Assembly: GCA_963832715.1 (NCBI GenBank)
Contig: CAWHVB010000002.1
Location: forward strand, 310,001-374,000
From: DATFVA01 sp963832715
Lineage (GTDB): Bacteria > Bacteroidota > Ignavibacteria > Ignavibacteriales > Ignavibacteriaceae
Length of the DNA stretch: 64,000 bases
Reading direction: 5' to 3'
A model generated the notes under the pieces. The model was not told the origin of the DNA. It saw only the letters and a list, made by a program, of their open reading frames with translations, and did no database searches. The stretch's first letter is position 1. Each line of letters opens with the position of its first letter. Both the position numbers and the translations under genes were made by a program. This document shows positions 1 to 7,263 of the stretch, one piece after another.

Positions 1-1
1 T

Positions 2-449
2 TTTAATAAGAGGAGTAAGGACCTGGAAATCTTCCAGAATATTTCCGAGAATTATAAGACGCTTGATACACTGCTGGCCGATATGGCTATAGAACCGATC
101 ATAGACAGCGTAATTGATATTGGTCCGGCCGATAAGGAGGAAGAATACCTGACTCTCTCCACTATTCATTCCGCAAAAGGGTCTTGAATGGCATTCGGTT
201 TTTATAATCCATGCAGTAGAAGGATTTTTCCCCTCTTACAGATCAGCTGAAAATATTGATGCCCTGGAAGAAGAGAGAAGGCTGATGTATGTTGCCTCAA
301 CCAGAGCTAAACAAAATCTTTTTATCACTTATCCGATGAATATGTTCGACCGCGAAGCAGGCATGACACTCTCAAAACCTTCCAGGTTTATCACCGGCAT
401 TAACCAGGAACTGGCAGAAGGATGGCTGTTGGAAGATGAGTGGGAATGA
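2..449 (+). CDS. UvrD/PcrA-type helicase, C-terminal end, partial and frameshifted
   Basis: This is the 3' end of a superfamily 1 DNA helicase gene; its 5' part lies outside the window. Two frames join to give the classical end of the helicase core: STIHSAKG-LEW (motif V) and EEERRLMYVASTRAK (motif VI, with the arginine that contacts ATP), followed by a short tail ending in WLLEDEWE and a TGA at 447-449. The first frame (from base 2) stops at 185-187. Removing one G from the AAAAGGG run at 175-181 restores the reading frame inside motif V, so the break is a one-base insertion. Because the downstream codons are still perfectly conserved, a sequencing or assembly error or a very recent mutation is more likely than an old pseudogene. 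The family unwinds DNA in repair and replication restart. Confidence 0.8.
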
Positions 450-481
450 AGGGGGGAATGGAGATGCTGTGTGAAAATGTA

Positions 482-502
482 TAGTGAAACGCTGTTTCGC
501 TA
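482..502. repeat. imperfect palindrome, copy 1 of 3 (GAAAC-GCT-GTTTC)
   Basis: Nine-base arms TAGTGAAAC and GTTTCGCTA around a GCT centre form a near-perfect hairpin (one G-T pair). It lies in the 265-bp gap between the helicase end and the stop of the minus-strand propeller gene. The same unit recurs at 2091-2111 and, degenerate, at 7063-7085. I saw nothing else recognisable in this gap. Confidence 0.6.
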
Positions 503-714
503 ACCCACGCTATAAATAATTTGAAGTTTTTAGATTCAGCCACGCTGGGTTGTCACCAGGGTTTGATTTTCACACAGCTTCTAGAGTGATAGAGTATTGG
601 TCGAACCACGTATCGTAATCTCGCATTGCTCATTTAGCCATCTATAGTCATTCAATAGTAATTCAGTAGTTATTCTGTTGTGAGGAATTGTTAATCGGGC
701 ATTTGTAATTTTTC

Positions 715-2007
715 TTACCTCAGCAGCAGCATTTTTTTAGTGGAGGAGAAAGAACCGGAGCGAAGCCGGTAGAAATATATTCCGCTTGCGAGATTGCCTG
801 CGTCAAATTCAGTTTCATATTTTCCGGCAGGCTTATAGTCATTTACCAGTGAAGCAACTTCCCTACCGAGCACATCATATACCGCAAGCGACACGAAATC
901 TCCTTCCGGAACCTGGTAACTGATCTTTGTTGCAGGATTAAATGGATTAGGGAAATTCTGTGAAAGCAGAAAAGATTGAATTACAGCGGGATCTGAGTTG
1001 GCTGCATTTGGTTTATGGTATTTGTATTTAACTATAGCACCATTATCCCCTACTGCAAATCCGTGAGATGAATCCGGGAAGCTTATGTGGGTTATACTCG
1101 TTGAATCCGGAGTATCAAGCTGTGACCAGGTATAGCCCGAATCGGGTGTAAATAAGAACACGGATTTAGCTCCTATAGGGGCCCATCCCTCGGCTGCGGT
1201 TCTGAAAGCCATATCCTCCGGATTCCATAATATCCCAAGGTTTTCATAATACCATGAGCTGCCTGAATTAGTGGTTCTCATAAGACTGGCCCCGAACTCA
1301 GGGTCTCCGCCAATTACCAGCACATTCAACGAGTCAAAAAAATGAATTGCATAAAGCGGTTCAGCCGGAGCAGACGAAGAATCAACAAGAGTTATCCAGT
1401 TATCTCCGCGGTCAGTGGTTTTCCATATAACCCCAATAGCATCACGTGTACCGCCGCAGGCATAACCATAAGTCGAAGTGAAAAATTTAACTGATTCAGG
1501 TGGCCAGCCTGCAAATTGGGACGAATCACGATGAACAGTCCGCCAGGAGTTGCCTCCATCTATTGTCTTCATAAAGAAAGAGGGATATCCTACGGCAAAT
1601 CCCGTCAGTGAATCAATAAAAGTAATAGAATTTGCATAAACTTCACCAATTCTTAAATAATTTGTACTCCAGTTATTTCCTCCGTCTGTAGTCTTTAAAA
1701 GATAAGTACCCTCAGCTTCCCTGGTAGCAGATGCGATACCATATTGAGCATTAAGGAAACAAAGATTCACTATGATAAGGGAATCATTATTATACTGAGT
1801 TGTCCAGTTGTCTCCTCCGTCGGTAGTCTTTATTATCAATCCGGAATCGCTCGCGGCCCAGCCGGTAAGACTATCAATGAATACAACCGAGACAAGATTA
1901 TTTGTGGTTGGACTTTCAATCCTCTCCCAAAAATTCTGGGAATATCCGTTAATCGCAAAAATGAACAGAAGGCAAAGTAAATTCAGGATTCTCATTCTTT
2001 GGCTCAA
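715..2007 (-). CDS. Exported YCF48/BNR-repeat beta-propeller protein with T9SS type A sorting domain
   Basis: The 430-aa product starts with a signal peptide (hydrophobic stretch LNLLCLLFIFAINGYS near residues 8-22). Residues about 25-330 consist of repeats with the pattern F-x-D-S-L-x-G-W/F-A-x-G...K-T-x-D-G-G-x-x-W, typical of YCF48-like and sialidase-type (Asp-box) propellers. From residue 350 a T9SS type A sorting domain begins with QNFPNPFNP and ends in KKMLLLR. The family name does not imply sialidase activity; no catalytic residues can be assigned. The protein is expected to cross the inner membrane by Sec, then leave the cell or be surface-anchored through T9SS. A second ATG four codons downstream (MRILN) could be the real start. 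It is monocistronic, and copies of a small palindrome lie on both sides. Confidence 0.85.
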   Translation of the reverse strand: MSQRMRILNLLCLLFIFAINGYSQNFWERIESPTTNNLVSVVFIDSLTGWAASDSGLIIKTTDGGDNWTTQYNNDSLIIVNLCFLNAQYGIASATREAEGTYLLKTTDGGNNWSTNYLRIGEVYANSITFIDSLTGFAVGYPSFFMKTIDGGNSWRTVHRDSSQFAGWPPESVKFFTSTYGYACGGTRDAIGVIWKTTDRGDNWITLVDSSSAPAEPLYAIHFFDSLNVLVIGGDPEFGASLMRTTNSGSSWYYENLGILWNPEDMAFRTAAEGWAPIGAKSVFLFTPDSGYTWSQLDTPDSTSITHISFPDSSHGFAVGDNGAIVKYKYHKPNAANSDPAVIQSFLLSQNFPNPFNPATKISYQVPEGDFVSLAVYDVLGREVASLVNDYKPAGKYETEFDAGNLASGIYFYRLRSGSFSSTKKMLLLR

Positions 2008-2090
2008 TTAAATAGGAAATTAAAAATATGAATTAATTTAATATAATGCAGTATTGTGATAATTGAAAATAGACGGCATTCGATCATGTA

Positions 2091-2111
2091 AAGCGAAACG
2101 CTGTTTCGCTT
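2091..2111. repeat. perfect palindrome, copy 2 of 3 (AAGCGAAAC-GCT-GTTTCGCTT)
   Basis: Nine-base arms AAGCGAAAC (2091-2099) and GTTTCGCTT (2103-2111) pair perfectly around GCT. The unit sits upstream of the minus-strand propeller gene and is followed directly by a CATCCATACAT-like low-complexity tract, the same order as at 7063 onwards. Confidence 0.65.
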
Positions 2112-2160
2112 CAACCAACCATCCATACATTCATACATCCAACCATCCATACATCACATA
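2111..2160. repeat. low-complexity CCATCCATACATT tract
   Basis: The stretch is built of variations on CCAWCCATACAT with almost no G. A related stretch rich in CCATYCWWYCAT occurs at about 7088-7195. Both follow a copy of the GAAAC palindrome. No reading frame or known element was recognised. Confidence 0.5.
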
Positions 2161-2235
2161 CAATCTTAGCGCGGCAAGCCGGCAACCAAAATATTTCTTA
2201 AATTATTTGACCTTGAAATATCAGGTTAAATAAAA

Positions 2236-3786
2236 ATGGAAAATTTATTTACAACAAAATATAAAGATGATGTAATTGGAATAAATTATTGTTTCGACAG
2301 ACAATTATTTTCAGGCTCTTTAATTCAATTAACTTTTGTAAAGGGATTGGAAAGATTTTTGAGAGCCAATCATATTTTACTAAAAGATTTTAAGCAATAT
2401 GCTATTTCATTAGCAAAGACATTAAAGCAAAACGCAGAAATGCTTGCTGAAAGAAATAATGCCAAATTCATTTATCTTAATGATTCCAAGCATAGTAATG
2501 AAGAACTGGTCAAGGAAATAATAAAACAACGAGGAGAACAACCCGGACTCGTAGCTGTTATAACCAACCTGGAAGTAGAGTACGGTTTTGACATACAAGG
2601 AAATAAAGCTACCAATAAGATAGAACTCAAAGCCAGACCAAGGAAGTGCCTTCATATCTATTATTACTTCATAGATCAGGACTATGGTCTATGTTATTTC
2701 CGTGTTCAGACTTATTTTCCATTTAAGGTTAAGGTTTATTACAATGGACACGAGAAGTTAGCTCTGGATATGAAAAAAAATATGATTAACTATATAAAAT
2801 CAGATAACTGTTTTAACTATATAGAGGATATACCAAAAGCGCAAGAATTATCAGATAAAATCACCATAAGTGAATTCCATTCAAAATTAGACAGTTGGGC
2901 TAAAGAATATGTCCCGATACTAAATCAACTCAGTAAAAATTGGCCCATAAAATATCATTGGTCCATTAAACAGATAGAATATTCAGCCGATATAATATTT
3001 CATTCAGAGGAAAGATTAAATATCCTCTACCATCAATTACTGAATTATTGCAACAACACTATTGTCCCTGAAAATATTATGTCATTCCTGGGGAAAAGAT
3101 TCTCTGGTAAACAATCCGGTAGAATACAAACCAGCTGTAAAAGGACATATAATGGATATCGAATCAAACATAGCTGCGGTGCTCTGAGCATTAAAATGTA
3201 CAATAAAGCAGGTAATGTTCTTCGTATAGAGATAACAATTAATGACGTTCATTTATTAACGGTTAACCGGGAAGTCCATCATAAAAATGGTTCAGTAACC
3301 AAAGAACCTGCAGTAATGAAAAAATCTATTTATTCTTTAATAGATATAATCCGGTTTGGTAAAGCTGATATAAACAGATACTTGGATTTTCTATCTAAAA
3401 TGGATGACAATAGCAGGGCTATCTCCCAGCTTTCAGAATTTACTACGAGAAAAACCGAAAATAACAGAAACTACAAAGGGTTCAATCCACTAAACGAAAA
3501 TGAACTTCATATCTTTCAGGTACTTCTAAATGGTGCCTTGATAGCCGGTGGTTTCAAAAGCAAACATCTGAAACAATATTTATTCCAATATTTCAAAGAA
3601 CAATGGACAACGTCCAAAATTTCTCGTCTCCTAAAGAGACTGATAGTTTTTAAACTAATTAAACGAGTTAGACATTCTTATAAATATTTTCTTACAGAAA
3701 CAGGGAGAATAATTATTACTATGTTCTGTAAATTGAAAAATCTAACCGTTATTCCATCATTATCTGGTTTACTTAACGTTACTTAA
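2236..3786 (+). CDS. Uncharacterised 516-aa protein with C-terminal winged helix
   Basis: There is no signal peptide or membrane segment. The N-terminal part has an aromatic-rich core (CLHIYYYFIDQDYGLCYFRV, about residues 138-157) followed by PFKVKVYYNGHEKLA. The middle has IKMYNKAGNVLRIEITIND, and the last about 90 residues look like a winged helix ending in TTSKISRLLKRLIVFKLIKR and KYFLTETGR. From memory this matches a conserved family of about 500 aa that appears repeatedly in environmental bacteria without an assigned function; I cannot verify that here. The K-x-Y-x-K...L-R-I-E segment recalls some replication-initiation proteins, a weak local resemblance only. The gene is visibly richer in A+T than its neighbours and stands alone between two minus-strand T9SS cargo genes, suggesting acquisition. 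Its start has only a weak AGG about 10 nt upstream; a small hairpin (TTGACCT...AGGTTAA) precedes it. Confidence 0.75.
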   Translation: MENLFTTKYKDDVIGINYCFDRQLFSGSLIQLTFVKGLERFLRANHILLKDFKQYAISLAKTLKQNAEMLAERNNAKFIYLNDSKHSNEELVKEIIKQRGEQPGLVAVITNLEVEYGFDIQGNKATNKIELKARPRKCLHIYYYFIDQDYGLCYFRVQTYFPFKVKVYYNGHEKLALDMKKNMINYIKSDNCFNYIEDIPKAQELSDKITISEFHSKLDSWAKEYVPILNQLSKNWPIKYHWSIKQIEYSADIIFHSEERLNILYHQLLNYCNNTIVPENIMSFLGKRFSGKQSGRIQTSCKRTYNGYRIKHSCGALSIKMYNKAGNVLRIEITINDVHLLTVNREVHHKNGSVTKEPAVMKKSIYSLIDIIRFGKADINRYLDFLSKMDDNSRAISQLSEFTTRKTENNRNYKGFNPLNENELHIFQVLLNGALIAGGFKSKHLKQYLFQYFKEQWTTSKISRLLKRLIVFKLIKRVRHSYKYFLTETGRIIITMFCKLKNLTVIPSLSGLLNVT

Positions 3787-3887
3787 AACATTCTCTAAAA
3801 TCTTGACCAAAAAAACAAAAATCTAATTGAGGATACTATATATAAATACAATCTTCCTCCTCTACCCGCCTTCCCATTTAAAATAAC

Positions 3888-3914
3888 AAAGGCTGCCCAT
3901 TCCAAGCAGCCTTT
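3888..3914 (-). terminator. Rho-independent terminator of the 3946-6718 gene
   Basis: Arms AAAGGCTGC (3888-3896) and GCAGCCTTT (3906-3914) form a perfect 9-bp stem. Read on the minus strand it is followed by TTGTTATTTT. It lies about 30 bp past the stop of the minus-strand cargo gene and is duplicated at 7206-7232 behind the paralogue. Confidence 0.8.
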
Positions 3915-3945
3915 GAACATCCAACCTGTAAAAGTTAAGCAGAGA

Positions 3946-6718
3946 TTACTTCATTAATAACATTTTCTTTATCGATGATCTAGTACCTGCTTCCAGTTTA
4001 TAGAAATAAACACCGCTTGCAAGGTTGGATGCATCGAAGGTTACTTCGTGTTCTCCGGCTTTCTGCATACCGTTAACCAGAGAAACAACATTCTGACCAA
4101 GAAGATTATAAACATTCAGCTTAACCTGCTGATCCTGGGGAATTGAATATTTAATCAGTGTAGTCGGATTAAACGGATTAGGATAATTCTGTTCCAGGGC
4201 GAACTTCGCAGGAACATTTACCTGTACATCCACTTCATTCGAATATTTAGATGAACCGTCAAGATCAATCTGTTTCAGACGGTAGGTATAACTACCAGTT
4301 CCAAGGTCCTTATCTGAATAGGAATAACTCTTGGGTTCTGTTGTCGTACCGAAACCTGCAGCGTAGCCGACTTTCTGGTAACTGCTTGTTGATGATTTGC
4401 GTTCTATTTCAAAGCCGCGGTTGTTGGTTTCAGTTGCTGTTGTCCAGTTCAGAGTTACATCTCCGCCTGCTGCGTTTGCAGTAAATGAAGAAAGTTCAAC
4501 CGGGACTACGTAACTGACCATAATATCGTCAACATACCAGAAGTTTATATTGAATGAATTTCCATTGCAGTATAGAATAAACTGGTACGTGTCCTGATCG
4601 GGAGTAAAGTCAAATGCAATATCTTCAGGACCTACACTACCTCCTACAGGCTGGAATTCCCATAGACTTGTGCTCGATGATCCTCCGTCATAGGTAACGG
4701 CGAGCCCAAGGAATGGTGCAGGATCAGCATACCAGTCGCACATATGTTTCAAAGTTACATGATTTACAAACTGAGTTGTAGAATTAATAGGACAGGAAAG
4801 CAGCTGAGAAAGTCCGTCAAATGATGGAGTCCATGATAACATTAAATTCAGACGGGGATGAACCTCCTGCATTGTTAGAATTATTAACTGACCAGTTGGT
4901 CGTGCCGAGCGGGCCGATCGATGACCAGCATGACAAATCATTAAAAGGTTCCTGGAATGCAAAAACTAAATTCGGATCCTGTTCAGTTGTGAAACTCCAG
5001 ATTGGTCCTGACTGATCGCAAGTATCACCTATCTCATTTACTTTCCAGAAATAAGTGGTTGAATAATTAAGAGGTCCGCCTGTTATATTCCAGCTTGTTG
5101 CAAGGCTTCCGCTCTGTACAAGTGTTAGTGATCCGGGGTCTGTTCCAAAGTATAATTCGTTTGTTACTGCTCCTGCTCCGTTTGTCCAGCTTAACTGTGC
5201 AAGGCTGACCGATATATCTGTTGCACCGTTTGCAGGATCAGGATTTGCTGCAGGATCTACAGGACAAGGAGGCCCGAATGTTACCTTTGCCATCCATCCC
5301 TGTGAATTTCCTGTTCTGCTGTCCATCCAGAACGGATAAGCTACATCGTTAACTGCTGCTACGCCGATATAGTCGCCGCCGTAACCGCCGGCAAATCCGT
5401 TGATTGGTCCGAATACGAATGATTGGTCGCTTACTACAAAGTTATTAAAAGTACTTCCGCCGTCATATGAACTTGCCATGTATACTTCTGCCTGGTTATT
5501 AGCTACATTTCGGCTGTCATAGAATACTACCAGAAGCTGTCCTGTTGTCTCATCAACTGTACACCAGGGGAATATCTGATCTTTTGCATTATTTAATGCA
5601 TCATCATTTACCCTTACCGGGGCTCCCCAGGTTGCTCCTCCATCTGTTGATGTAATCAAAACAACATCAGGATCACTTCCTGCAGGTGCTACACCTCTCA
5701 TCGGCCAGCAGATATAGATATTACCGTCATTCGGTCCGCCTGACCTGTCAACTGCCATCGACGGGAATGAATTTACTCTCATTCCGCCTTTGCTCGATAA
5801 TGTTCCTCTTATTCCGCAGTTGACGTGATCATATGCTCTCAGTGCAGTCCAGGTTGCACCGCCGTCTGTTGATTTTGCAAACCCTATTGCATCTTCTCCA
5901 TCTGTCCAGTTTGCATCATATATTGCATAACATACATATACATCCCCGTTGGATGCTGTCTGTACGTTTGGTCCTTGTCCGAACCCCCCAGAGATGATTG
6001 TTCCTGCAGATACATTCTTGTATGCTGACCAGGTGGTTCCAAAATCTGTTGAGTATACAAGTCCCACCTGTGAAGCATCAAGGTTTGACCAGGGATAATA
6101 AACACGGTTGACATAAGGACTTGAAGCTGTCTTATCAACCATAACATGTTCTTTATCCTGGTTGCCGGTAGCATATACAGTATGGGTTGTCCAGTTAGTT
6201 CCGCCATTTGTCGATACAGCTATACCGAGTGCGTAGCTGCCGCCTACAAGGTAACCTTCATAAAGATAACCGTTAGGTCCTATTGCTGATGCAGGATCTC
6301 CGCCATTGCTTCCAAACGGAGGGTTATCAGCTCCTGACCAGGATAAACTTCCATCATAACTCCAGTAAACACCGGTTCCGTATATTGTTGTAACCGGCCA
6401 GTTTGATGCATTAGCAGAACCGAAAACGATATTCTCATCGGTAGGGTGCACGTCGATACTCATTTCAGATTGAGTTGTGTTAGTTGTAGGATGAGGTCTG
6501 AAATTCGGGCTGACATCAGCAACCACATTATCAAACTGAAACTCTCTGTGAACCTGTGGTGCAGGCTGCCAGTCAGAATGCTGTTTTATGGTTGTGCTGT
6601 TGTGGTTAATTGCCGGTCTCGACCATCGCGGATCTTCTGAATTATCCTGAGCGTAAAGATTTACTGCCCAGCAAAAAAAGAATGCAAGCAGTATAAAATT
6701 CGGTAGATGCCTCCTCAT
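3946..6718 (-). CDS. Large BNR-repeat T9SS cargo protein (frameshifted copy of a tandem pair)
   Basis: Two overlapping minus-strand frames (4817-6718 and 3946-4962) together give a protein of about 923 aa that is colinear with the intact paralogue at 7264-10062. The N-terminal half has a signal peptide and at least five Asp-box-like motifs (STNGGTNW, STDFGTTW, STDGGATW), then a fibronectin-III-like module (PANGATDISVSLAQLSW), a jelly-roll-like module (WYVDDIMVSY), the VPVELSSFTA module, and a T9SS type A domain ending KKMLLMK. The break falls at about 4835-4845: one surplus base within GAATTTAATGTTATC puts the frame off, and sense resumes at MLSWTPSFDG. A sequencing error or a recent mutation fits equally. 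The start is supported by AAGGAG a few bases upstream of ATG 6718. Its role is probably surface or secreted; no enzyme activity can be assigned. Confidence 0.8.
4974..6718. repeat. Long direct repeat, copy A (N-terminal half of cargo gene 1)
   Basis: From the shared GGATCCT at 4974 to the start codon this segment is colinear with 8321-10062 with only one codon of length difference. Long stretches are identical base for base, including synonymous positions, whereas the 3' ends of the two genes are clearly more diverged. Confidence 0.85.
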
Positions 6719-7062
6719 AAGAACTCCTTGTGATTATGAATATAATGTTAGTTAATGTATCATTAGTAATAAATGATTTTCTTTTAGAGTAGTCCGGGAA
6801 CTACTGACAGAAATAATTACATTTCATTATATATAAGGAACACTGAGGAAAAGAAAAGCGATATTGAACTAAATAGTATCCGAAAAGAAAAATCTGAGAC
6901 ATTCACCCCGGCTGGATAATTCATCATTCCCATCCCGGAGCAAAATTGAGATGAAGGAAATTAATACAAAATAAATTAAAACAAAATTATTTTTTATTAA
7001 TTACAATGATTCAAAACGACAAATCCGTCACCATGATAAAAACCGCGCGAAAAAGGTCATTA

Positions 7063-7085
7063 TAGCTAAACACTGTTTCGTTTAG
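7063..7085. repeat. degenerate palindrome, copy 3 of 3
   Basis: TAGCTAAAC-ACT-GTTTCGTTTAG resembles the palindromes at 482 and 2091, with several arm mismatches. An alternative pairing of CTAAAC (7066-7071) with GTTTAG (7080-7085) is perfect. It is again followed by a low-complexity tract. Confidence 0.4.
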
Positions 7086-7205
7086 AGATGGGAAACTACC
7101 ATCAGACGCCCATACAATCATAAAATCATACAATCACTCAATCTTCCAATCACCCAATGATTCAACCATTCGTCCATTCTTCCATTCAATCATATTTAAA
7201 ATAAC

Positions 7206-7232
7206 AAAGGCTGCCCATAATGTGCAGCCTTT
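7206..7232 (-). terminator. Rho-independent terminator of the 7264-10062 gene
   Basis: AAAGGCTGC (7206-7214) and GCAGCCTTT (7224-7232) form the same 9-bp stem as at 3888-3914 with a different loop. On the minus strand it is followed by TTGTTATTTT. Confidence 0.8.
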
Positions 7233-7263
7233 GAACTTCTAACCTATAAAGGTTAAGCAGAGA

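Larger units (their letters stand above)
6719..7263. other. 545-bp intergenic gap between the two cargo paralogues
   Basis: The gap holds the leader of the 6718 gene (AAGGAG before the ATG), an A/T-rich stretch, a degenerate GAAAC palindrome at 7063-7085, a low-complexity ATCCAATCA/CCATTCNTCCATT tract at about 7088-7195, and the terminator of the upstream paralogue at 7206-7232. No gene was recognised. Confidence 0.6.
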
